Shown piece after piece: positions 57,037 through 64,000 of a stretch of DNA of 64,000 bases. Position numbers and translations under genes: made by a program. The DNA is from Oxalicibacterium flavum (GTDB lineage Bacteria > Pseudomonadota > Gammaproteobacteria > Burkholderiales > Burkholderiaceae_D), in the NCBI RefSeq assembly GCF_014635065.1, contig NZ_BMCG01000003.1:124001-188000 (forward strand), in the 5' to 3' direction. The notes beneath the pieces were generated by a model that worked only from the letters and a program-made list of their open reading frames with translations, searched no databases and had not been told where the DNA came from. Every line of letters begins with the position of its first letter. Position 1 is the stretch's first letter.

Positions 57037-58821
57037 TTACAGATCGGCGCGCAGGCGTGCCAGCGTGCTTTTCAGCGTTTCGTTGCCGGGGTCCTTTTGC
57101 AGTGCGGCGCGCCAGAAGTCACGGGCATCTTCCTTGTCGCCCTTGACCCACAGCACTTCACCAAGGTGCGCACCGATCTCTGCATCGGGACGAATCGCAT
57201 AGGCGCGGCGCAGATAATCCTCGGCCTGATCGAGTCGGCCCATGCGGAAATGGACCCAGCCGACGCTATCCATGATGAACGGGTCTTCGGGCGCGAGCTC
57301 GGAGGCCTTCTGCAGCAGGGCAAACGCTTCCGGCAGGCGCAGGTTGCGGTCGGCCAGCGAATAGCCGAGCGCATTGTAGGCATGCTGGTTATCCGGCGCG
57401 AGTTCGATGATGCGGCGCAGCGACTTTTCCATCAGGTCGAAACGGCCGGCCTTTTCGGCCAGCATCGCATGGTCGTACAGCAGGCCGGTGTCTTCCGGGA
57501 ACTGCTCGAGTCCCTTGCCGAGCACGGCCAGCGCTTCCGGCAGGCGGTTGGCGTCGCGCAGCAGTTGCGCATCGGCCACCATCACCTGAATCTGTTCGCC
57601 CTGGCTTTCGGGCTTGAGATGGCTGAGCAGGTTGTGTGCACCTTCCACGTCGCCGGCCTGCGCCATGATCTGCGCGCTCTTGACCTGGGCTTCGATGTAG
57701 GCCGGGCCAGGTTCGACCTGGGCCAGCCAGTTCAGCGCACCCTTGTAATCCTTGCGGTCGGCGGCGATCTGCGCCAGGATCAGTTGCGCCTGCACCGGGT
57801 CGCGCGTGAGGTCCGGGTTTTCCTCGAGTTCCTTCAGGTAGGCGGTCAGGTATTTCTCCGCCATCGGCCGGTCGTTCATCTGCGCGCCGAGGATGCCCAT
57901 CGCGTAGAGGATGGTCAGGTCGTTCGGCTGATCCTTGAGCAGGATTTCGAACTGTTCGCGTGCCTTTTCATGCTCACGGCCGTCGATCAGCACCTTGGCA
58001 TAGGCGATGCGCACGTCACGCGCCTTCGGGTGCTGCTGCAGATAGCCCGCAAAGAAGGCCAGTGCTTCCTGACGGCTCTGCATCGATTGCGCCACCATCA
58101 GTGCGGCGATCTCGAGTTCGGGTTTGATTTCGAGTGCCTTCAGCGCTTCCTGGTGCGAACGCGCGATGTCGCGGTTGGCATAGGCGGCTTGTGCCAGCGC
58201 AATGTGGCTTTCCACCAGATCGGAATACGGTGCCACCAGTTCTTCCATCAACGTGAAGGCGCCCTGCTTGTCCTGCACGCCGCTCAGCAGGCGCTGGATT
58301 TGCAGGATCAGCAGGCCGCGTGCCTGCGGCCGTACTTCCTGCAGGCGTTCGACGAAGATGGGTTTGGCTTCGGCCAGGTTTTCGCCGAGTACGACCAAGC
58401 CCAGGTAGAACTGGTTGGCTTCGTCGGATTCCGGCGCGATCTGGCGCCACAGGCGCACGGCCGACAAGGCTTCGCCGGCCTGCTTGACGCTCAAGGCGAT
58501 CTCGGCCGCACGGCGCGCCAGGCGCGGATCGCGCGTTTCCTGCGCGCCGGCCAGCATGGTCACATAGGCCAGTTGCCAGTCGCCGCGCTGGTAGGCCATT
58601 TCGGCGCGCAGCAGCTTGTAGAGCATGTCCTCGGTCATTTCGACGTTGGGCAGCGCGCCGTCGGCCGACTCGGTTGCTTCCGCGCCGGCCGGCATTGTCG
58701 GTGCCGTCAGCGGCATGCCGGGATCGGCGGTGCCGGATGCCGGCGGATGGGCATGCACGCTGCCGCCAAAAGTCGAGAGAAGGGCGGACAGCGTTACAAT
58801 GGCAAGAGCATTTTTCTTCAA
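57037..58821 (-). CDS. Secreted or periplasmic tetratricopeptide repeat protein
   Basis: 594 residues. Signal peptide to about 24 (GSVHA-HP). A short Pro/Ala-rich linker leads into at least ten TPR-like repeats over about 65-590. Clear examples are YQRGDWQLAYVTMLAGAQ, DARLARRAAEIALS-like RDPRLARRAAEIALS, NALGYSLADRNLRLPEAF and WVHFRMGRLDQAEDYLRRA. A large TPR protein upstream of lolB is conserved in betaproteobacteria. Role unknown; a scaffold in envelope assembly is possible. Confidence 0.85.
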   Translation of the reverse strand: MKKNALAIVTLSALLSTFGGSVHAHPPASGTADPGMPLTAPTMPAGAEATESADGALPNVEMTEDMLYKLLRAEMAYQRGDWQLAYVTMLAGAQETRDPRLARRAAEIALSVKQAGEALSAVRLWRQIAPESDEANQFYLGLVVLGENLAEAKPIFVERLQEVRPQARGLLILQIQRLLSGVQDKQGAFTLMEELVAPYSDLVESHIALAQAAYANRDIARSHQEALKALEIKPELEIAALMVAQSMQSRQEALAFFAGYLQQHPKARDVRIAYAKVLIDGREHEKAREQFEILLKDQPNDLTILYAMGILGAQMNDRPMAEKYLTAYLKELEENPDLTRDPVQAQLILAQIAADRKDYKGALNWLAQVEPGPAYIEAQVKSAQIMAQAGDVEGAHNLLSHLKPESQGEQIQVMVADAQLLRDANRLPEALAVLGKGLEQFPEDTGLLYDHAMLAEKAGRFDLMEKSLRRIIELAPDNQHAYNALGYSLADRNLRLPEAFALLQKASELAPEDPFIMDSVGWVHFRMGRLDQAEDYLRRAYAIRPDAEIGAHLGEVLWVKGDKEDARDFWRAALQKDPGNETLKSTLARLRADL

Positions 58822-58960
58822 TTGAAGTCCAGGCTAATCGAGCGGAATCCTATTTTACGCCGAACCCACATCCAACCGTTTGCCGTCGTGCAAGCCGGGT
58901 TCGGCTCCATGATTGCGATCGGTTTGCACCGGCTTTCGTTCCTTTGCCAAGTATCGTTCC

Positions 58961-59782
58961 ATGCCTGAATTGCCAGAAGTCGAGGTGACGCGCCGCGGCG
59001 TGGCGCCGCACCTCGAAGGACAGACCGTGTCCGCCGTCGAATTCCGCCATACCGGATTGCGCTGGCCGTTTCCGCTCGCGCTGGCGCAGACGCTGGTCGG
59101 CCACACGGTGCGCGCCACCGGGCGGCGCGGCAAGTATCTGCTGATCCATTTCGACCATGGCACGCTAATCATCCATCTCGGCATGTCCGGTCACCTGCGC
59201 ATCCTGCCGCCGGGCATCGAACCGAAGAAGCATGATCACTTCGACATGGCGATAGGCGGCCAGGTGCTGCGCATGAGCGATCCGCGCCGATTCGGCGCCG
59301 TGCTCTGGCATGACGCCGCCGATGGTTCGGTCGAGAATCACCTGCTGCTGCGCACGCTGGGCGTGGAGCCGCTGGAAGGCCGTTTCGACGGACAGTGGTT
59401 GTATCGCCACACGCGCGGACGCAGTGCCGCCATCAAGCAGGTGTTGCTGGCGGGCGACATCGTGGTCGGCGTCGGCAATATCTATGCATCGGAAAGTCTG
59501 TTCCGCGCACGCATCAATCCGCGCACGCCGGCGCACCGCATCGGCCCCGAGCGCTACGAGCGGCTGGCGCAGGCGATCCGCGAAGTGCTGGCTGCGGCCA
59601 TCGAGCAGGGCGGCAGCACGCTCAAGGATTTCATCGCGGTCAACGGCCAGTCCGGCTATTTTCAGCAGAGCTATTTCGTCTATGCGCGCACCGGCGAACC
59701 ATGCCGTATTTGCAACGCGCCGGTGCGTCAGATCGTGCAGGGACAGCGTTCGACCTTCTATTGCGCAAATTGTCAAAAATGA
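58961..59782 (+). CDS. mutM: Formamidopyrimidine-DNA glycosylase
   Basis: Removes 8-oxoguanine and formamidopyrimidines from DNA and nicks the strand. 273 residues. The catalytic N-terminus PELPEVEV is exposed after methionine removal. [10 protein letters not shown] and [14 protein letters not shown] are conserved. The zinc finger at the C-terminus is [11 protein letters not shown]...FYCANCQK with four cysteines. First of a mutM, dynamin-like, mutY set. Confidence 0.98.
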   Translation: MPELPEVEVTRRGVAPHLEGQTVSAVEFRHTGLRWPFPLALAQTLVGHTVRATGRRGKYLLIHFDHGTLIIHLGMSGHLRILPPGIEPKKHDHFDMAIGGQVLRMSDPRRFGAVLWHDAADGSVENHLLLRTLGVEPLEGRFDGQWLYRHTRGRSAAIKQVLLAGDIVVGVGNIYASESLFRARINPRTPAHRIGPERYERLAQAIREVLAAAIEQGGSTLKDFIAVNGQSGYFQQSYFVYARTGEPCRICNAPVRQIVQGQRSTFYCANCQK

Positions 59783-59976
59783 CGGGCGGTGCTAGTGTCC
59801 GATGTTGGAAGTCCGTTTCATGAAGATGTCCGGCAGATGGCGGGGTGCAACGTCATGCCGTGTTTTCCGATGACGATTTCCACACCTCTGCTTCATCGAC
59901 GAACCCCGATTCGGGACACCATGTCCGGGAACGCAACATCAGAATGTGAACCGGCGAGGACAGCCAGGGAGGCGAT

Positions 59977-61917
59977 ATGAACAATCTGGTCGAGAAATTC
60001 AATGCGTACGGCAACTGGCGCGACAACGTGCGCGTCGCGCTCGAGCGCTATCGCGATTGCGCGCAGGAGTTCGGCTTGTCGGACGCCGCCAGCGAGCAGC
60101 GCGTGCAGCAGGCGTTGACTCGCCTGAACGAAGACAAGTTGTCGATCGCCTTCGTCGCCGAATTCTCGCGCGGCAAATCGGAACTCATCAATTCCATTTT
60201 CTTCGCCGGCTACGGCCAGCGCATCCTGCCGACGTCGGCCGGCCGCACCACGATGTGCCCGACCGAACTGCTGTACGACGAAACCTTTCCGCCGTCGATC
60301 CGCCTGCTGCCGATCGAGACGCGCGCCGAGACGCAATCGACTTCCGACCTCAAGGGTCAGCACCAGGTGTGGACCGTGCTGCCGCTCGATATCTCTTCGG
60401 GTGACGGCATGTTGGAGGCGTTCCGCCAGGTCAGCCTGGTCAAGCGCGTGCCGGTGGAAGAGGCGATTCGCTACGGCCTGTACGACGAGAGCGATCCCGA
60501 TCTGAGTCTCAACGTCGATGCCGACGGCACCATCGAAATCTCGCAGTGGCGGCACGCGATCATCAACTTCCCGCATCCGTTGTTGAAGCAAGGCCTGGTG
60601 ATCGTCGATACGCCGGGCCTGAACGCGATCGGTACCGAACCCGAACTGACGCTGAACCTGATCCCGAACGCGCATGCGGTGCTGTTCATCCTCGCCGCCG
60701 ATACCGGCGTGACCAAGAGCGACATCGATATCTGGCGCAATCACATCGGCAATTCGGGTTCCGGCCGATTGGTGGTGCTCAACAAGATCGACAGCATGTG
60801 GGACGAACTCAGCGCGCCGGCCGAGGTCGAGCGGCAGATCGATGCCCAGGTCGCGTCGGTGGCGCAGACGCTGTTGTTGTCGGAGGGGCAGATATTCCCG
60901 ATCTCGGCGCAGAAGGGGCTGGTTGCCAAGATCAACGGCGACGCCGAACTGCTGGCGCGCAGCCGCCTGCCCTTGCTCGAGCAGGCCTTGTCGTCGCAAC
61001 TGATTCCGGCGCGGCAGGACATCATCCGCCATCAGCTGCAGAGCGAAATCAGCGAACTGGCCAGCTCACGGCTGGCGCTGCTGTCGGCGCGCTCGCGCAA
61101 CGTGGTCGAGCAACTGCTGGAATTGAAGAGCCTGCGGGGCAAGAATCGCAATATTCTCGAACACATGATGAGCCGCATCGATCTCGAGAAGCGCGAGTTC
61201 GACGGCAGCCTGTTCAAGCTGCAGGCCACGCGCGCCGTGTTCGCGCGCTTGTCGTCCGAGGTGTTCAGTCATCTCGGCATGGCGGTGCTCAAGCAGAATG
61301 TCGCCGCCACGCGCGAGACGATGGAGAAGAGCCGTTTTTCGGCCGGCATGCGGCAGGCGGTGCGCGAATTCTTCGGCAAGACCCGGCACAACATGGCCTT
61401 GTCCGCGCAGAAGACCGACGAGATCGGCGAGATGATGTCGGTCATGTACCGCAAGTTCTCGACCGAACATGCACTGGCGCTGTCCACGCCGATGCCGTTC
61501 TCGCTCGACAAGTACGTCAAGGAAATCGACTTGATCGAGCAGATCTATCAGAAACAGTTTGGCGCGGCGACCATCATGACCATGCCGCAGGTGACGCTGA
61601 TGCAGAAGTTCTTCGACTCGATTGCCTCGCGCGTGCGGCAGTGCATGCTGCAGGCCAACCGCGACGTCGAAGCCTGGCTCAAGGTCGTGATGGCGCCGCT
61701 GGAGGCGCAGATCGGCGAACATAAGCTGCAATTGCGTCGTCGCCGCAAGTCGATCGAGAAGATCCACGAGGCGACCGACAGCCTCGAGGAAAAGGTATTG
61801 TCGTTCGAACAGATGCAGCTCGAACTGGATACCCAGCGCATGGCGCTGACGCGACTGGAGAACGAACTGCGCGCCGCCGTCATGGCGCCGCTTGCCGGAT
61901 ACAGGGCCGCCGCATAG
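59977..61917 (+). CDS. Dynamin-like GTPase
   Basis: 646 residues. The GTPase domain has G1 as AEFSRGKSELINSIFF (about 59-74), a G2 threonine in RTTMCPTEL, G3 as VDTPGLNAIG and G4 as VLNKIDS. The rest is helical with coiled-coil stretches (about 345-420 and 575-635) and no clear TM segment. Bacterial dynamin-like proteins act on membranes in fission, repair or phage defence. This one ends two bases before mutY and lies after mutM, an order kept in several Burkholderiales. GGAGG lies just before the ATG. The preceding 194 bases show no gene. Confidence 0.85.
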   Translation: MNNLVEKFNAYGNWRDNVRVALERYRDCAQEFGLSDAASEQRVQQALTRLNEDKLSIAFVAEFSRGKSELINSIFFAGYGQRILPTSAGRTTMCPTELLYDETFPPSIRLLPIETRAETQSTSDLKGQHQVWTVLPLDISSGDGMLEAFRQVSLVKRVPVEEAIRYGLYDESDPDLSLNVDADGTIEISQWRHAIINFPHPLLKQGLVIVDTPGLNAIGTEPELTLNLIPNAHAVLFILAADTGVTKSDIDIWRNHIGNSGSGRLVVLNKIDSMWDELSAPAEVERQIDAQVASVAQTLLLSEGQIFPISAQKGLVAKINGDAELLARSRLPLLEQALSSQLIPARQDIIRHQLQSEISELASSRLALLSARSRNVVEQLLELKSLRGKNRNILEHMMSRIDLEKREFDGSLFKLQATRAVFARLSSEVFSHLGMAVLKQNVAATRETMEKSRFSAGMRQAVREFFGKTRHNMALSAQKTDEIGEMMSVMYRKFSTEHALALSTPMPFSLDKYVKEIDLIEQIYQKQFGAATIMTMPQVTLMQKFFDSIASRVRQCMLQANRDVEAWLKVVMAPLEAQIGEHKLQLRRRRKSIEKIHEATDSLEEKVLSFEQMQLELDTQRMALTRLENELRAAVMAPLAGYRAAA

Positions 61918-63075
61918 ATGAAACGTGTTGTAGAAGCAGATGATGTGAAAGCAGTCGCACGCCGCAAGAGCAGGAAGAGCGGCGCGCAGGAAGCGGCAGT
62001 TGGCGATCCGTCTTTTTCACAGGCCGTGATCGCATGGCAGAAGCAGCATGGCCGCCACGCGCTGCCGTGGCAGAACACGCGCGATGCCTATCGTGTCTGG
62101 CTGTCCGAGATCATGCTGCAGCAGACCCAGGTCGCGGCAGTCATTCCCTATTACCAGCGTTTTCTCGAAACCTTTCCGACCGTCGAGGCGCTGGCGGCTG
62201 CGCCGTCGGAACAGGTGATGGCGCACTGGAGCGGGCTCGGCTACTACTCGCGCGCGCGCAATCTGCATCGCTGCGCGCAGATGGTGGTGGCCGAGCACGG
62301 CGGGCGTTTCCCGGCCGATCCAGGCCTGCTGGAAGAATTGCCCGGCATAGGCCGCTCGACGGCGGCGGCGATCTCGGCCTTTTCCTACGGCACGCGCGCC
62401 GCCATCCTCGACGGCAACGTCAAGCGCGTGTTCGCGCGCGTGTTCGGCATCGACGGTTTCCCGGGCGAGAAGGCGGTCGAGAACGACATGTGGCAACGCG
62501 CGGTGGCGCTGTTGCCGGAGAGCGGCGTCGAATCCTATACGCAGGGTTTGATGGATCTGGGCGCGACGCTGTGCACGCGCAATCGTCCGGCCTGTCCGCG
62601 TTGTCCGCTGGCCTCGCGCTGCGTGGCGCACCTGACCGGACGCACGGCGGAGCTGCCGGTACGCAAGCCGAAGAAAAAGGTGCCTGAACGGCATGCGCAC
62701 ATGTTCGTCATCGCGCATGACGGCGCCATCCTGCTCGAGCAGCGCCCGCCATCCGGTATCTGGGGCGGGTTGCTATCGTTGCCGGAACGGGCAAAAGAGA
62801 GCGCTGCGGACGAACTGCCGCCGGATATCGATGCCGTGGTCGCGCTGCATGGCGAGGCGGCGGCTGTCACGCGGCTGACCGGCTTCACGCATGTCTTCAC
62901 GCATTTCCGTCTGCACGTCACGCCGTACCGCATCGATCTGCGCACGCGCCGGCATGGCGTGGCGCAGTCGGCGCAGGTCTGGTATCCGGTGACGGAACTG
63001 GCAGGCGCACCGTTGCCGGCGCCGGTCAAGAAGATGCTGCTGGCGTTGTTCGCCGCTCCCGATCTGCTTTCCTGA
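61918..63075 (+). CDS. mutY: Adenine DNA glycosylase
   Basis: Removes adenine mispaired with 8-oxoguanine, acting after MutM. 385 residues with a basic N-terminal extension of about 28 residues. The catalytic glutamate is in SEIMLQQTQVA. The helix-hairpin-helix is LPGIGRSTAAAISAF, with the catalytic aspartate in ILDGNVKRVFAR. The 4Fe-4S cysteines are in LCTRNRPACPRCPLASRC. A C-terminal NUDIX-like domain (about 255-375) recognises 8-oxoG. Its ATG directly follows the GTPase stop. Confidence 0.97.
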   Translation: MKRVVEADDVKAVARRKSRKSGAQEAAVGDPSFSQAVIAWQKQHGRHALPWQNTRDAYRVWLSEIMLQQTQVAAVIPYYQRFLETFPTVEALAAAPSEQVMAHWSGLGYYSRARNLHRCAQMVVAEHGGRFPADPGLLEELPGIGRSTAAAISAFSYGTRAAILDGNVKRVFARVFGIDGFPGEKAVENDMWQRAVALLPESGVESYTQGLMDLGATLCTRNRPACPRCPLASRCVAHLTGRTAELPVRKPKKKVPERHAHMFVIAHDGAILLEQRPPSGIWGGLLSLPERAKESAADELPPDIDAVVALHGEAAAVTRLTGFTHVFTHFRLHVTPYRIDLRTRRHGVAQSAQVWYPVTELAGAPLPAPVKKMLLALFAAPDLLS

Positions 63076-63081
63076 GCGCTT

Positions 63082-63708
63082 CTAAAGAATGTGATGCTGC
63101 AGCAGATACTCGTGGACGATGGCGAGTCTGGCCGGCACGTCCTGCAGTTCCAGCAGTCGTTGTCGCGCCTTGAGCGGAATCGGCAGGATTTCGCTCCAGC
63201 GATTGGCAACCCAGCCCGCATCTTCCAGTTTCAGACGGTCCGGGAACGGGCTTTCGAAATCCTCACCCAGTTCGTCGCGTCCGCGCATGTTGATGTCCTC
63301 GATGATGAGGCCGAGCGTGCGAGCGCAGGCGGTGTGCCGATCCATGATGCGCAGCGGTTCGTCGGCAGGCATGAGATCGATTCTGGCTTCCAGCAGCTTG
63401 TTGGGACGGGTGCGCGTCTCGATGATGCGAAAACGCCTGCCGCCCTGGGTGCGCAGCAACAGGACGCCGAGCTGTTGCGCATCCCAGTCGATGATGTGGG
63501 CCAGGCAGCCGACCGTCTCGGGATCGGCGGCGATGCCGATCTCCTGGCCGGCGCGGATCAGCACGACACCGAACGGAACGCGTTCCTTCATGCAGTCGCG
63601 CACCATGTCCAGATAGCGCGGTTCGAAAACCTTGAGCGGCAGGATGCCGTCCGGAAACAGGACGGTATTGAGGGTGAAGAGAGGAATCCAGTCTGATCGA
63701 TCGTTCAT
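63082..63708 (-). CDS. LON substrate-binding domain protein
   Basis: 208 residues. It contains only the N-terminal substrate-binding domain of Lon protease (IPLFTLNTVLFPDGILPLKVFEPRY, cited by LPLKVFEPRYLDM; GVVLIRAG; GCLAHIIDW), without ATPase or protease parts. Stand-alone proteins of this type are common in proteobacteria; role unknown. Convergent with mutY, six bases apart. Confidence 0.9.
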   Translation of the reverse strand: MNDRSDWIPLFTLNTVLFPDGILPLKVFEPRYLDMVRDCMKERVPFGVVLIRAGQEIGIAADPETVGCLAHIIDWDAQQLGVLLLRTQGGRRFRIIETRTRPNKLLEARIDLMPADEPLRIMDRHTACARTLGLIIEDINMRGRDELGEDFESPFPDRLKLEDAGWVANRWSEILPIPLKARQRLLELQDVPARLAIVHEYLLQHHIL

Positions 63709-63804
63709 GGCGCGCGGTAGAGGGAAGGGTTGTTACCGATGCGCCGTATGGGTGTCGGCAGGAAAATGGATCTTGATGCGTGGTTCCTGGTGCGGCGGCT
63801 CGCG

Positions 63805-64000
63805 TCAGTCGAGTTCGCGATGCCGCAGCAGCACGTGTTCGGTGGTGCGGAAATGCGCGGCCAGCCGTTCGGCGAAATAGACCGAGCGATGCTGGCCGCC
63901 GGTGCAGCCGATGGCGATCGTCAGGTAGCCGCGATTGTCGTTCTTGAAGGAGGGCAGCCAGCGTTCGATGAAGCCGCGGATGTCGGCCAGCAGCGCCACC
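63805..64000 (-). CDS. rapZ: RNase adapter protein RapZ (C-terminal part; start outside window)
   Basis: Only the last 65 codons are inside the window, on the minus strand. The C-terminal signature [20 protein letters not shown] and the ending HVLLRHREL are those of RapZ (YvcJ family), which binds the sRNA GlmZ in enterobacteria and has a nucleotide-binding N-terminal domain. In betaproteobacteria it is usually next to hprK and PTS genes, probably beyond the edge. Confidence 0.93.
   Translation of the reverse strand, partial: VALLADIRGFIERWLPSFKNDNRGYLTIAIGCTGGQHRSVYFAERLAAHFRTTEHVLLRHRELD

Overview
The window is chromosomal DNA of a betaproteobacterium, most likely Burkholderiales and probably near the Oxalobacteraceae (Herminiimonas/Herbaspirillum type). 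This is inferred from high GC content, gene order (ispE / tRNA-Gln / prs / rplY / pth / ychF; mutM / dynamin-like GTPase / mutY; coxB-coxA-small protein-ctaG-coxC-SURF1-ctaA-ctaB-SCO) and protein motifs; no search was run. It is almost wholly core genome: no insertion sequence, prophage, CRISPR array or plasmid gene was recognised.

Layout. 0-6.4 kb: end of a lipid A acyltransferase gene, then a methyl-cycle and folate cluster (metK, M14 amidase-like gene, SAH riboswitch, ahcY, small membrane protein, metF, 5-formyl-THF cyclo-ligase). 6.4-13.2 kb: lytic transglycosylase, GST, CCA-adding enzyme, EF-hand protein, pssA, secreted unknown, queC. 13.2-22.1 kb: two tandem DUF3108 genes, a solute-binding protein, MFS transporter, membrane diguanylate cyclase, TSUP permease, ProQ-like RNA chaperone and a TerC-family protein. 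22.3-27.3 kb: a ColRS-like two-component system, a periplasmic glutathione peroxidase, a ferritin-like/desaturase-like protein and two periplasmic copper-type proteins. 27.4-29.7 kb: trmL, comF, and a BioC-like methyltransferase. 29.8-39.2 kb: a complete aa3-type cytochrome c oxidase locus with copper and heme A assembly genes, apparently read from one strong promoter. 39.2-47.4 kb: rpoH under a perfect CIRCE operator, ftsX-ftsE-ftsY, two M16 peptidase-family genes, rsmD and coaD. 47.4-64 kb: a ferredoxin gene behind a repeat array, a soluble diguanylate cyclase, ychF, pth, lysR/adh, rplY, prs, tRNA-Gln, ispE, lolB, a large TPR protein, mutM, a dynamin-like GTPase, mutY, a LON-domain protein and the end of rapZ.

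How the parts fit. MetK, AhcY and MetF serve the SAM cycle, and the SAH riboswitch ties ahcY (and probably the genes behind it) to SAH level. The cox locus builds the terminal oxidase; CtaG, SCO and possibly the nearby PCu(A)C and DUF411 proteins handle its copper, CtaA/CtaB its heme A.

The most unusual object is at 47440-47813. Three tandem repeat units of 106-127 bp precede the ferredoxin gene. Each begins with a copy of the gene's own first seven codons and carries two hairpins whose stems differ in sequence between units but keep pairing. The last unit joins the gene through a long hairpin that holds the start codon. I know of no described element of this form. Other regulatory signals worth testing are the CIRCE at rpoH, a shared TTAAC-N6-TTAAC motif upstream of terC and the ferritin-like gene, and a chain of hairpins upstream of rplY.
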